A model generated the notes under the pieces. The model saw only the letters and a list, made by a program, of their open reading frames with translations, did no database searches and had not been told where the DNA came from. Below are positions 49,954 through 58,980 of a DNA stretch of 64,000 nucleotides, one piece after another. The stretch comes from Mumia sp. zg.B17 (GTDB lineage: Bacteria > Actinomycetota > Actinomycetes > Propionibacteriales > Nocardioidaceae). The DNA lies in the NCBI RefSeq assembly GCF_019550915.1, contig NZ_JAHWCI010000008.1:372001-436000 (forward strand), given 5' to 3'. Both the position numbers and the translations under genes were made by a program. How positions within the stretch are numbered: position 1 is the stretch's first letter; the number at the start of each line of letters is the position of its first letter.

Positions 49954-51504
49954 TCAGAGCTCGCGCTTGAGGATCTTGCCGGTGCTCGTCATCGGGAGCT
50001 GGTCACGGAACTCGACGATGCGGGGGTACTTGTAGGCCGCCATCTGCTCCTTGGCCCACGCGATCAGCTCCTCCTCGGTCGTCTCGTCGCCGGGGTTCTT
50101 GATGACGACGGCCTTGACCTCCTCGCCGTGGCTGTCGTGCGGCACACCGACGACCGCGACCAGCGAGACCGACGGGTGCGACATCAGCACCTCCTCCAGC
50201 TCGCGCGGGTACACGTTGAAGCCGCCGCGGATGATCATGTCCTTGGCGCGGTCGACGATGTAGTAGTAGCCGTCCTCGTCCTTCTTCGCGAGGTCGCCCG
50301 ACCGGAACCACCCGTCCTTGATCACCTCGGCGGTCGCCTCGGGGCGGTTGTAGTAGCCCTTCATGACGTTCGGGCCCTTGATCGCGATCTCACCGATCTC
50401 GCCGACCTCGGTGATCTCCTTCCACTCCGGGTCGATGAGCTTCATCTCGACGTCGGGGATCGGGGTGCCGATCGACCCGGCACGCGGGGGCTGGCCCAGC
50501 GGAGCGAAGCTGGCGACCGGAGAGGTCTCGGAGAGGCCGTACCCCTCCAGGATGTCGATGCCGAAGCGTGCCGTGAACTCCTTGATGATCTCCACCGGGA
50601 GCGACGACCCGCCGGCGGCAGCCGTCTTCAACGTACGGGCGACCTGCTCGGCGGTGACGTCGCTCCCCTCGAGTGCGCCGAGGAGCCCCCAGTACATCGT
50701 GGGGACGCCGGCGAAGAAGGTCACGCCCTCCTTGACCATGAGCTGGAGCGCCGCCTCCGCCTCGAAGCGCGGGAGCATCACGATGGTGCCGCCATAGGCG
50801 AAGCCCGAGTTCTGGATCACCGTCTGCCCGAACGAGTGGAACAGCGGGAGCACGCAGAGGTAGACGTGCGGGTCGTCCGCGTCGGCCCCGAAGAGCCGGT
50901 CACCGATGAGGGCGTTGCTGATCATGTTGGAGTGCGAGAGCTCCGCACCCTTGGGCTGACCGGTCGTCCCGCTGGTGTAGAGGATCACCGCGGTGTCGGA
51001 GTCGGCGGTCTCGACCGTGTCGAACGTCGGCGGCTGGTTGCCGACCGCGGCACCGAAGGTCTCCGCGCCCTCGATCGGCGACGGAGCAGTCGGGTCGGCC
51101 GTGATCAGGAAGAAGTGCTCGCACCCCTCGGTCGCGTTGAAGCCGTCCCACGCCTCCTGACCGATCGGCAGCTCGGGCGTCCCCTGGAAGGCGAAGTACG
51201 CCCGCGCGTCGGAGTCGCCGAGGTGGTACGCGACCTCGCGCCCCTTGAGCAGGACGTTGAGAGGCACGACCGTCGCACCGGCCTTGAGGATGCCGTAGTA
51301 GACGACCGAGAAGTACGGGAGGTTCGGGCAGGACAGCGCGACCTTGTCGCCGCGGCCGATGCCACGCGACGCCAGCAGGTTGGCGACCTGGTTCGCGGCC
51401 GCGTCGACCTGGGGGTAGGTCAGGCGCATGTCACCGAAGACGATCGCGGCCCGCTCGGGGTACGACGTCGCCGAGCGTTCGAGAAGGGAGGCCAGGTTGC
51501 TCAC
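49954..51504 (-). CDS. fadD: Long-chain fatty acid-CoA ligase
   Basis: A 516-residue ANL-family acyl-CoA ligase. AMP-binding motif ILYTSGTTGQPKGAELSH (about residues 162-179), EGYGLSETSPVASF (about 308-321), the hinge DGWFRSGDLAKKD, and the catalytic lysine in LPMTSTGKILKREL at the very C-terminus. GTG 51504 is chosen because AGGAG lies eight bases upstream; a further in-frame start at 51543 is possible. It belongs to the FadD-like long-chain group by motif pattern; chain length is not readable. Confidence 0.88.
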   Translation of the reverse strand: MSNLASLLERSATSYPERAAIVFGDMRLTYPQVDAAANQVANLLASRGIGRGDKVALSCPNLPYFSVVYYGILKAGATVVPLNVLLKGREVAYHLGDSDARAYFAFQGTPELPIGQEAWDGFNATEGCEHFFLITADPTAPSPIEGAETFGAAVGNQPPTFDTVETADSDTAVILYTSGTTGQPKGAELSHSNMISNALIGDRLFGADADDPHVYLCVLPLFHSFGQTVIQNSGFAYGGTIVMLPRFEAEAALQLMVKEGVTFFAGVPTMYWGLLGALEGSDVTAEQVARTLKTAAAGGSSLPVEIIKEFTARFGIDILEGYGLSETSPVASFAPLGQPPRAGSIGTPIPDVEMKLIDPEWKEITEVGEIGEIAIKGPNVMKGYYNRPEATAEVIKDGWFRSGDLAKKDEDGYYYIVDRAKDMIIRGGFNVYPRELEEVLMSHPSVSLVAVVGVPHDSHGEEVKAVVIKNPGDETTEEELIAWAKEQMAAYKYPRIVEFRDQLPMTSTGKILKREL

Positions 51505-51642
51505 CGCAGTGCTCCTGTTCGTGGTGTCCGTCAGGGGTTGCACCGGGGAGCCGCGGGGCTACCGGCCGGTGCGGGTGCCCCAAGAGTGACATGGAACACG
51601 TCGAGCCGGTCCGAGAGGGCGGCAGACGTGACGGGAACGCAA

Positions 51643-52512
51643 CTAGAAGGTCTCGCCCGTGAGGGTCTCGTACGCCTCGACGTAGCGGGCGCGCGTCTTC
51701 TCGACGACGTCGTCGGGGAGCCGCGGCGGGGCCGAGTCTCCCGCGCGGTCCCACCCCGACTCGGACGAGGTCAGCCAGTCGCGGACGAACTGCTTGTCGT
51801 ACGACGGCTGGACGTGGCCGGGCTCCCACCGGTCGGCCGGCCAGAACCGGGAGGAGTCCGAGGTGAGGAGCTCGTCGGCGAGGACCAGCGTGCCGTCGGA
51901 CCGCAGGCCGATCTCGATCTTGGTGTCGGCGACGATGATCCCGCGCTCACGGGCGATCGCCTCACCGCGGCGGTAGACCTCGAGCGTGAGGTCACGCAGC
52001 TGCGCCGCGAGGTCCTCCCCGACGAGACCGGCAACCTGCTCGTACGAGATGGGCTCGTCGTGGCCGCCGTAGGCCGCCTTCGTGCTGGGCGTGAAGATCG
52101 GCTCGGGCAGCGGGGAGCCGTCGGTGAGCCCGTCGGGCAGCACGATGCCCGACACGACACCCGTGGCGCGGTAGTCGCTGAGCCCCGAGCCCGTCAGATA
52201 GCCCCGGGCGATGCACTCGACCTGCACCATGTCGAGCCGCTCGACCTCGATCGCGCGGCCGGCGACGACGTCGGGCACGTCGGTCGAGATGACGTGGTTG
52301 GGCGCGACGTCGCGGAGCTGGTCGAACCACCACAGCGACATCCGCGTGAGGATCTCGCCCTTGTCGGGGATCGGCGGGTCGAGCGCGTGGTCGTACGCCG
52401 AGATCCGGTCGCTGGCGACCATGAGCAGGTTGCCGTTGTCGAGCTCGTAGAGGTCGCGGACCTTGCCGGAGTAGACGTGCGTGGCTCCGGGGACGGCGTA
52501 CGGGGCGGTCAC
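51643..52512 (-). CDS. purC: SAICAR synthetase
   Basis: A 289-residue phosphoribosylaminoimidazole-succinocarboxamide synthase, which joins aspartate to CAIR with ATP. Typical stretches are YSGKVRDLYELDNGNLLMVA (about residues 14-33), ASDRISAYDH, VECIARGYLTGSGLSDYRAT and GIIVADTKIEIGLRSDG. Start is GTG 52512. It stands alone 138 bases upstream of the fadD gene. Confidence 0.96.
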   Translation of the reverse strand: MTAPYAVPGATHVYSGKVRDLYELDNGNLLMVASDRISAYDHALDPPIPDKGEILTRMSLWWFDQLRDVAPNHVISTDVPDVVAGRAIEVERLDMVQVECIARGYLTGSGLSDYRATGVVSGIVLPDGLTDGSPLPEPIFTPSTKAAYGGHDEPISYEQVAGLVGEDLAAQLRDLTLEVYRRGEAIARERGIIVADTKIEIGLRSDGTLVLADELLTSDSSRFWPADRWEPGHVQPSYDKQFVRDWLTSSESGWDRAGDSAPPRLPDDVVEKTRARYVEAYETLTGETF

Positions 52513-52538
52513 GGTGCCAGCCTAGGGCTCGCTCGACC

Positions 52539-52976
52539 TCAGGCCGCGGGCAACCGGTTGTTGAGCGACCAGACCGGTGTCGCGCTCATGCGTGTGAGCC
52601 GCCAGCCCCGGTCGCCGCGCTGTGCCTCCATGTCGTAGACCTCCCCGAGCAGGAACGGCGCCGGGTCTGCGACGCCCTCGGCGAAGGCGACCAGCAGGTT
52701 CGCCCGGATCGTCGCAGTGTCGCCGTCGAGGTCGATCACGTGCCCGGTCACGCTGTGCCAGACGTTGCCCTGCGAGTGCTTCCGCGCAGCCTGCGCGACG
52801 AGGGCGTCGTGCCCCTCCGCGGTGCCGCCGAGCGTGACGACGCGCCCGTCCGGTGCGAAGACGTCTCGCAGGCCGTCGAAGTCACGCGTGTCGAGACACC
52901 GGCCGAGGCGCGAGACGAGGTCGACGAGATCAACGCGGTCGGTGTGGGAGTCACGGGTGGTCGGAGTGGTGGTCAT
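52539..52976 (-). CDS. SnoaL-like protein
   Basis: A 145-residue NTF2-like protein: VDLVSRLGRCLDTRDFDGLR (about residues 18-37), FAPDGRVVTLGG, and GDRGWRLTRMSATPVWSLNN at the C-terminus, a pattern seen in SnoaL_4-like proteins. Ligand unknown. Start ATG 52976; another in-frame ATG at 52991 overlaps the palindrome upstream. It is divergent from a MarR gene with the palindrome between them, so MarR control is likely. Confidence 0.78.
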   Translation of the reverse strand: MTTTPTTRDSHTDRVDLVDLVSRLGRCLDTRDFDGLRDVFAPDGRVVTLGGTAEGHDALVAQAARKHSQGNVWHSVTGHVIDLDGDTATIRANLLVAFAEGVADPAPFLLGEVYDMEAQRGDRGWRLTRMSATPVWSLNNRLPAA

Positions 52977-52991
52977 GGGCGGCCCTGTCAT

Positions 52992-53010
52992 TCGTTGGGA
53001 TATCCAACGA
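52992..53010. promoter_or_regulatory. Candidate MarR operator
   Basis: TCGTTGG-GATAT-CCAACGA, a 7-base inverted repeat with a 5-base centre, lies between the divergent SnoaL-like and MarR genes. TTGG-ATATC-CAA cores of this kind are common MarR sites. Confidence 0.65.
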
Positions 53011-53061
53011 TAGGCCATACCCATGATTCGTTCAACCCATGACTCCGAGTACCCTGCTGCC

Positions 53062-53496
53062 ATGGATCTCGCCCATGCCCCTCGACGGATGACCGCACTC
53101 CCGAGCTGGCTCCTCGCACAGGCGGCGTCGGCGAGCGGCCGCATCGTCGCTGCAGCACTCGGCGAAGCCGGCGCGCACCGCAGCCACTACGCCGTCCTCG
53201 TCGCTCTCGACGAGCGCGGACCGATGAGCCAGTCGGCGCTCAGCGACAGCATCGGGGTCGACCGCAGCGACATGGTGCGCCTGCTCGACATCCTCGGCAA
53301 CGAGGGGCTGGTCGTGCGCGAGCCCGACTCGGAGGACCGGCGCCGCAACCTCATCGCACTGACCCCCACCGGCCGCACGCGGCTCGGGGCGCTGGACCGG
53401 ATCCTCGCCGCCGCGCAGGCCGACGCGACGGCACGCCTCACCAGCGACGAGCGAGACCGCCTGGTCGACCTGCTCCGCAAGCTCCTCGGCGCGTGA
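53062..53496 (+). CDS. MarR family transcriptional regulator
   Basis: A 144-residue MarR regulator. The winged helix spans SHYAVLVALDERGPMSQSAL through VRLLDILGNEGLVVREPDSE (about residues 43-95), with the wing arginines in EDRRRNLIALTPTGR (about 95-109). Start ATG 53062 is preferred over 53023 because TACCCT ends exactly six bases upstream, as at other leaderless genes here. It probably represses itself and the divergent SnoaL-like gene through the palindrome at 52992. Ligand unknown. Confidence 0.88.
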   Translation: MDLAHAPRRMTALPSWLLAQAASASGRIVAAALGEAGAHRSHYAVLVALDERGPMSQSALSDSIGVDRSDMVRLLDILGNEGLVVREPDSEDRRRNLIALTPTGRTRLGALDRILAAAQADATARLTSDERDRLVDLLRKLLGA

Positions 53497-53499
53497 ACG

Positions 53500-54642
53500 T
53501 CACGCGTCCAGGCAGGCGTACACCGCGCGGAGGTAGCCCTCGCCGCGGCGCGACCCGAGCAGGCCGTTGCTCATCCGGTTCATCGCGTACGTCGCCGTGA
53601 CCCGGCGGTCGAGATCGTTCACGACGTACGAGCCGCCCCACCCTCCCCAGTGGCAGATCCGACCGTCAGGAAGGTACGGCTGTGTCGCCCGGTCCACGAG
53701 GGCATAGCCGATGCCCCATCGGAGCGGCGCGCCCAGCACGAGGTCGCGACCCTCGACCTGCTCGTCGAAGACCAGCTCGATCGTCTCCGGACCGAGGAGC
53801 TTGTGCCCGCCGACGGCGATGCCGTCGTGGCTCACCGCCGACTGGATCGTCGCGAGGGACCGAGCGTTGCCGTGGCCGTTCGCCCCACCGATGTCGGCGC
53901 TGCGCCAGGCATCGGTGAGCGCGACGTTCGCGTGCAGCGGCGGGCCGCCGAGCGTCTGCATCGCGAGCGGACCGGGCTGCACGCCGGGAGGCAACTCCAC
54001 ACCTGTCGGGGCGATGATGTCGCTCACGCGGTCGTACGCGTCGCGCGGCAACCCGATGGTGAAGTCGGCACCGAGCGGGCCGGCGATCTCCGCGGCGACG
54101 AACTCCTTGAGCGTCTGGCCGGTGACCCGGCGTACGACCTCACCGACGAGGTGGCCGTAGTTCATCGCGTGGTAGCCGGACGCCGTCCCCGGCTCCCACC
54201 AGGGTGCCTGTGCGGCGAACCTCTCCGCCGCGCGCCGAGAGTCGAAGAGGTCCTCGACGACGCACGGCGGGTCCATGGCCGCGACGCCGGAGGTGTGGGC
54301 GAGCAGGTGACGCACCTCGACGTCGGCCTTGCCGTTCGCAGCGAACTCCGGCCAGTACGTCGCCACCTTCTCGTGCACGTCGAGCAGCCCGCGGTCGTGC
54401 AGCACGAGGGCGGCGAGCGCGGTCACCGTCTTGGTGCACGACCAGACGTTGGTGACGGTGTCCTCGACCCACGGCGTGGTCCGTCCGGCGTCGGCATGGC
54501 CTCCCCAGACGTCGACCACCAGGCGGCCGTCCTGCACGACGGCGAGAGAGGCTCCCACCTCCTCGCCGGCGTCCACGCGTCGGGCGAGCTCATCGACCAG
54601 CGGCTGGAAACGGTCGTCGTACGTGCCGTGGATCTCGGCCAT
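53500..54642 (-). CDS. Serine hydrolase, beta-lactamase class C/EstB type
   Basis: A 380-residue cytosolic serine hydrolase (no signal peptide). The nucleophile motif is SCTK (SxxK) in VWSCTKTVTALAALVLHDRG (about residues 66-85), with a Tyr motif in GYHAMNYGHLVGE (about 155-167) and a C-terminal HWGGWGGSY (about 336-344), the HxGG-like element. This set fits EstB-like esterases more than true beta-lactamases. It is convergent with the MarR gene, three bases apart. Confidence 0.88.
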   Translation of the reverse strand: MAEIHGTYDDRFQPLVDELARRVDAGEEVGASLAVVQDGRLVVDVWGGHADAGRTTPWVEDTVTNVWSCTKTVTALAALVLHDRGLLDVHEKVATYWPEFAANGKADVEVRHLLAHTSGVAAMDPPCVVEDLFDSRRAAERFAAQAPWWEPGTASGYHAMNYGHLVGEVVRRVTGQTLKEFVAAEIAGPLGADFTIGLPRDAYDRVSDIIAPTGVELPPGVQPGPLAMQTLGGPPLHANVALTDAWRSADIGGANGHGNARSLATIQSAVSHDGIAVGGHKLLGPETIELVFDEQVEGRDLVLGAPLRWGIGYALVDRATQPYLPDGRICHWGGWGGSYVVNDLDRRVTATYAMNRMSNGLLGSRRGEGYLRAVYACLDA

Positions 54643-54765
54643 GCGGGCTCCTGGAGCAGGGGGCGTGAGCGACTGAGCGCCCGCTCACCTTCCCATTCTG
54701 GCCGACGGCTGTCGAGCGTCGACGGCGTCGCCGGGCGCCTCGGAAGCCGGTGGCAGACTGACGCG

Positions 54766-55407
54766 GTGAGCCGCAAGTCGAAGAAGACACCTCCCCCGCT
54801 GGTCTCGGTCGACGATCTCCAGCACGCCTACGGGCACCGCGTCGTCTTCGACCACGTGACGTTCCACGTCCGGGCCGGTCGTTGCCTGGTGCTGCGTGGC
54901 CCGAACGGGTCGGGCAAGACCACGCTCCTGCGCTGCCTCGTCGGCGACCCGCCGACGTCGGGCACGGTGTCGTACGACGGCCGCCGCGTGGACGAGTCCG
55001 ACCCGCGGTTCCGTGCGGACGTGGCCACCGTCCTCGGTGACCTGGACTTCTTCCCCGACCTCACCGTCCTCGAGCATCTCGACCTCCTTGCTCGCGCCCA
55101 CGGCCAGCCGCCGGATCGGGCGGAGGCGGTGCTGGAGGCGGTCGGCATCGCCGCCGTGCGCGACCAGTTCCCCGGCACGCTGTCGTCCGGCCAGCGGCAG
55201 CGCCTCGCCCTGGCGACGGCCTTCGTCCGGCCGTACCGGCTGCTGGTGCTCGACGAGCCGGAGCAGCGCCTCGACACCGACGGCCAGGAGTGGTTGGCCA
55301 ACCGCCTGCTCGACGACAAGCGCGGGGGTGCCGCGATCGTGATGGCGACCCACGACCCGGACCTCGCCGCAGCCGTGGGAGACGACGTGCTCGAGCTCGG
55401 CGCGTGA
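54766..55407 (+). CDS. ABC transporter ATP-binding protein
   Basis: A 213-residue ATPase. Walker A GPNGSGKTT is at about residues 45-53, the signature is LSSGQRQRLAL (one change from LSGGQ), and Walker B is LLVLDEPEQRLD. The first 12 residues are basic and disordered (SRKSKKTPPP). GTG 54766 follows a -10-like CAGACT ending six bases upstream. It is coupled by a GTGA overlap to a large membrane protein, which should be its permease partner. Substrate unknown. Confidence 0.9.
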   Translation: MSRKSKKTPPPLVSVDDLQHAYGHRVVFDHVTFHVRAGRCLVLRGPNGSGKTTLLRCLVGDPPTSGTVSYDGRRVDESDPRFRADVATVLGDLDFFPDLTVLEHLDLLARAHGQPPDRAEAVLEAVGIAAVRDQFPGTLSSGQRQRLALATAFVRPYRLLVLDEPEQRLDTDGQEWLANRLLDDKRGGAAIVMATHDPDLAAAVGDDVLELGA

Positions 55408-56939
55408 CCACCTCGGTCGCCCCGGCGCAGCCCGTCCCGTCGCCGCGCGCGATGCGTCGGCGGCTGACGCGTGTGCGCCGAGCCCACGCCAACCGCACGT
55501 GGTTGCAGGTCGCGGAGGACGCGTACGTCGCGATCTTCTCGCTCCTCATGCTCGGGGTCGTCGTCGGTGCGGCGATCGCCCAGGTCCACCACGAGCTGCT
55601 CGGCTGCCCCACCGCGGGGTGCGGGGTCGTCCGCGAGGAGCTGCCGGTGGTGGCCGCCGTCGGCACGGTCGGCGTCGTCCTCCGGGCGCTCGCCTCGATC
55701 GGTCCGGTGGTGAGCGACGCCGCGTTCGGCCAGTGGGTGCTCGCGACCCCGGTGGCCCGTGGCGGCCTCCTCCGCCGCGCGTTCGCCGCCGCCGTGGGCG
55801 TGGCGGTCGTGACGACCGTGGCGCTGCCAGGCCTCGCGATGACGGGGACGACCGCCTCGGCGGCGACGGTCGTGACGGTCCTGGTCGGGGCAGCGGGGGT
55901 GGGCCTGCTCGCCACCGCCGCCGCGACCGCCGCTCAGCCGCACCCCGGCGCCCGTCGCACGGTCGCGGTGGTGGGTGACCTGCTGCTCGCCGTGGCCGTC
56001 GTGCTCGCGGCGGCAGTGGCGCTCGGGTGGTCCTGGCAGGTGTCGGTCGAGCGGTCGTCCGCCAGCCTGGTCGCCGGCGGCCTGGTGGTCCTGGGCCTCG
56101 TGGCCGTCGTGCTCGCATCGACGCGGGTGAGCCGGCTGACTCGCGCGGACGTCCAGCCCGGTGGTGCGCTGGTCGCCGGGCTGTCCGGTGCGGCGTACGG
56201 GCTCGATCCGTCGTTGGTGGGAGAGGTGCTCACCGCGCGCCGCTACCGTCTGCTCGGCGCGCGCCGCTCGTGGCGCGGGATCGGTCGAGGCTTCGGCGCC
56301 GTCGTCGCGCGCGAGGCGATGCGGCTCGGCCGCTCGCCCCGGCGGGTTCTCGCGTTGGCGGCAGCCGCGGTCGTCGTGGAGCTCGGCGCGGCGACCGGTC
56401 TTGGTTCGGTGACGACCCTGCTGGCGGTTGTCGTCGGCTATGCGGCGACCCGGTGGACCACCGCGTCCCTGCGGATCGTCTGGCGCTCGCCCGGTCTGCG
56501 GCGGGCACTCGGGATCGACGACATGGCGCTCCTGGTCGGGCTCGCCGTGCCGGGCGTCGTCGTGTGCGCCCTGTGGGCAGCGGGCGTCACCGCACTCCTC
56601 CCTGACGCCTCCGTGGTGACGGGGATCGTGCTGACGGTGGCGATCGGCAGCGGCATCGTCCGTTCGGCCGCGTCGGCGCCACCGCGCTTCGACGGGCCGT
56701 TGGTGACCAGCCCGATGGGCGCCTTGCCTCCCGGGGCGGTCGGGGCGGTCGTCCGTGGACCCGACGCCACCGTCCTCGCGGCCATCGCGCCGACGCTCGG
56801 CGCACCGACCGGATGGTCCCTCGCCCTGGCGGCGCTCGTCGCGGCGTGGGTCCTGTGGCGGGCGCTCGCGGCGGTCGGAGACACCCGCCCGTACAGCGAG
56901 CGCGTGCTCGAGGCCGCCCGCGAGAAGCGGGAGTCCTGA
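55404..56939 (+). CDS. DUF6297-like membrane protein, partner of the ABC ATPase
   Basis: A 511-residue polytopic protein with about 12 membrane segments in two groups (about residues 40-235 and 310-490), separated by a cytosolic stretch with GARRSWRGIGRGFGAVVARE. This organisation, and coupling to an ATPase, matches the actinobacterial DUF6297 proteins, which look like ABC-2 type permeases. A Cys pair, LGCPTAGCGV, lies between the first helices. The function of the family is not known. GTG start overlaps the ATPase stop by four bases. Confidence 0.78.
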   Translation: MTTSVAPAQPVPSPRAMRRRLTRVRRAHANRTWLQVAEDAYVAIFSLLMLGVVVGAAIAQVHHELLGCPTAGCGVVREELPVVAAVGTVGVVLRALASIGPVVSDAAFGQWVLATPVARGGLLRRAFAAAVGVAVVTTVALPGLAMTGTTASAATVVTVLVGAAGVGLLATAAATAAQPHPGARRTVAVVGDLLLAVAVVLAAAVALGWSWQVSVERSSASLVAGGLVVLGLVAVVLASTRVSRLTRADVQPGGALVAGLSGAAYGLDPSLVGEVLTARRYRLLGARRSWRGIGRGFGAVVAREAMRLGRSPRRVLALAAAAVVVELGAATGLGSVTTLLAVVVGYAATRWTTASLRIVWRSPGLRRALGIDDMALLVGLAVPGVVVCALWAAGVTALLPDASVVTGIVLTVAIGSGIVRSAASAPPRFDGPLVTSPMGALPPGAVGAVVRGPDATVLAAIAPTLGAPTGWSLALAALVAAWVLWRALAAVGDTRPYSERVLEAAREKRES

Positions 56940-56955
56940 CCCGACCTGACGACCG

Positions 56956-57903
56956 TCAGCGGGGGCCAGCGAGCATCTCCCCCGTACGGCGCAGGTGCTC
57001 GGCGAGAGCGGCGGGCTCGGCCTGCTCGTACGGGGCACCCACCGCCGCGAGCACGAACACCACCCAGTCCAGGGTGTCCACGCTCATCGTGACGCGGCAC
57101 CGCTCGTCGCCGTCGGGCTCGACCGTGCCCCACCAGCGGACGACGTCGGCCACCTTCTCGGCCGGCGCGCGCACCACGAACGACACGTCGCTGGTCGGTC
57201 GGAGTGCAGCGATCTTCTCGCTGACGAACGTCGCCGCGTCCGGAGCGGGCAGCTCGCGCTGACGGAACCGGACACCCGTCGCACGCGGCTCGGACATCCG
57301 GTCGACCCGGAAGGTGCGCCAGTCGCCACGCTGGAGGTCGTACGCGACCAGATACCAACGGCGACCACGAGAGACCAGGCGGTGCGGCTCGACCGTACGA
57401 CGGCTCCGCTCACCGTCGGCGCGGTGGTAGACGATCTCGAGACGCTCGTCGTCGCGGCACGTCTGCGCGAGGACGGAGAGCAGCACCGCATCGGTCGACG
57501 GGCCGTACATCGGGCCCCGGTCGGTGTAGTCCTGCAGAGCCTTCACCCGCCGGCGCAGCCGCGGTGGCATGACCTGCACGATCTTGCTCAGCGCGCGGAC
57601 GGCCGCGTCGTCGAACGCGCTCGTCCCCGTGCCGGCCGACGCCTGCAGCCCCACCGCGATCGCGACCGCCTCGTCGTCGGCGACCAGCAGCGGTGGGAGC
57701 GACGCGCCGGCCTGCAGCTGGTAGCCCCCGGCGGCGCCACGCGTGGCGTCCACCGGGTAGCCGAGCCCGCGCAGCCGCTCGACGTCGCGTCGCAGCGTGC
57801 GTTCGCTGACCTCGAGCCGACCTGCCAGCTCGGGGCCCGTCCAGTAGCGATGGGTCTGCAGCAGAGACAGCAGCCGCAGCATGCGTTCACTCGATCCCGC
57901 CAT
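56956..57903 (-). CDS. YafY/WYL-domain transcriptional regulator
   Basis: A 315-residue regulator. The N-terminal HTH_11 winged helix is MLRLLSLLQTHRYWTGPELA through TLRRDVERLRGLGYPVDATR (about residues 8-59), followed by GGYQLQAG. A WYL domain follows (about 140-215; EIVYHRADGERSRRTVEPHR, with WYLVAYDLQRGDWRTFRVDR) and a WCX C-terminal domain. WYL domains bind small ligands or nucleic acid. A -10-like TAGGCT lies seven bases before the ATG. It is divergent from a DrrAB-type ABC exporter and probably controls it through the inverted repeat at 57929. Confidence 0.9.
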   Translation of the reverse strand: MAGSSERMLRLLSLLQTHRYWTGPELAGRLEVSERTLRRDVERLRGLGYPVDATRGAAGGYQLQAGASLPPLLVADDEAVAIAVGLQASAGTGTSAFDDAAVRALSKIVQVMPPRLRRRVKALQDYTDRGPMYGPSTDAVLLSVLAQTCRDDERLEIVYHRADGERSRRTVEPHRLVSRGRRWYLVAYDLQRGDWRTFRVDRMSEPRATGVRFRQRELPAPDAATFVSEKIAALRPTSDVSFVVRAPAEKVADVVRWWGTVEPDGDERCRVTMSVDTLDWVVFVLAAVGAPYEQAEPAALAEHLRRTGEMLAGPR

Positions 57904-57928
57904 GTTTCTCAGCCTAGAGGCTGAATCA

Positions 57929-57943
57929 GGACAAAACCTGTCC
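57929..57943. promoter_or_regulatory. Candidate WYL-regulator operator
   Basis: GGACA-AAACC-TGTCC lies midway between the divergent starts (26 bases from the regulator, 24 from the ATPase). It would cover the -35 side of both promoters. Confidence 0.6.
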
Positions 57944-57966
57944 GGAAGCCACGAGACGGTAGGTCC

Positions 57967-58980
57967 ATGGACACGATGATCGACACCCGGGGACTCACCA
58001 AGGAGTTCCGTTCCGGCAAGAAGACCGTCACCGCGGTCAAGGACCTCGACCTCCACATCGCCGACGGCGAGATGGTCGCGCTGCTCGGACCGAACGGCGC
58101 GGGCAAGTCGACGACGCTTCGGATGCTGACCACGTTGCTCGCACCGACGTCCGGCTCGGCCCGCGTGGCCGGGCTCGACGTGACGACGGACCAGCACGCC
58201 GTCCGCCGTGCGATCGGCTACATCGGCCAGGGCAACAGCGCCGGCCACTCGCAGCGCGTGATCGACGAGCTCGTCGTCAGCGGCAGGGCGTACGGGATGT
58301 CGCGGGGCGAGGCGCGCAGCCGCGCCGGCGAGCTGCTCGAGTCACTGGCCCTGAGCGAGCAGGCGACAAGGAAGGTCATGACACTGTCAGGCGGACAGCG
58401 GCGCAGGCTCGACATCGCGATGGGCCTCATCCACTCGCCCGGACTCCTGTTCCTCGACGAGCCGTCGACCGGGCTCGACCCGCAGAACCGTGCGAACCTC
58501 CAGCAGCACGTCGTCGACCTGCGACGCAAGCACGGGGCGACGGTCGTCCTCACGACGCACTACCTCGACGAGGCTGACGCCCTGGCCGAGCGGATCGTCG
58601 TGATCGACCACGGGCAGGTCGTCGCGGACGACACGCCCGACTCTCTCAAGGCCGAGCACGCCGGGGACCGGATCGCCATGACGTTCCCCCGCGTGGAGGA
58701 CGCGGTTCGCGCGTCCGAGCGGGCGGCGGCGGCGTTCCCGGGAGCGCAGCTCGCCCACGACGGCACCTCGGTCGACCTCGAGGTCGCCGGGGGCGCCGGC
58801 CACGTCAGCGCGTTGATCACCGACCTCACGGGCGCAGGCATCGCGCCGGCGACCGTCGAGGTGGCGCGACCGACGCTCGACGACGTGTTCCTCGCCCTCA
58901 CCGGCCGCAGCCTGCGCGAGGGCCGCACCGACCTCCGTACCGACCCGATCACCCAGACCACCGAGGAGGTGGCGGCATGA
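57967..58980 (+). CDS. DrrA-type ABC exporter ATPase
   Basis: A 337-residue daunorubicin-resistance-type ATPase. Walker A GPNGAGKST (about residues 41-49), signature LSGGQRRRLDIAMGL (about 140-154), Walker B LLFLDEPSTGLDPQNRANL and the switch TTHYLDEADAL are intact. The C-terminal extension (about 230-337) has the DrrA-family VARPTLDDVFLALTGRSLRE. It overlaps the permease gene by four bases (ATGA). Such pairs export hydrophobic drugs or lipids. Confidence 0.92.
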   Translation: MDTMIDTRGLTKEFRSGKKTVTAVKDLDLHIADGEMVALLGPNGAGKSTTLRMLTTLLAPTSGSARVAGLDVTTDQHAVRRAIGYIGQGNSAGHSQRVIDELVVSGRAYGMSRGEARSRAGELLESLALSEQATRKVMTLSGGQRRRLDIAMGLIHSPGLLFLDEPSTGLDPQNRANLQQHVVDLRRKHGATVVLTTHYLDEADALAERIVVIDHGQVVADDTPDSLKAEHAGDRIAMTFPRVEDAVRASERAAAAFPGAQLAHDGTSVDLEVAGGAGHVSALITDLTGAGIAPATVEVARPTLDDVFLALTGRSLREGRTDLRTDPITQTTEEVAA

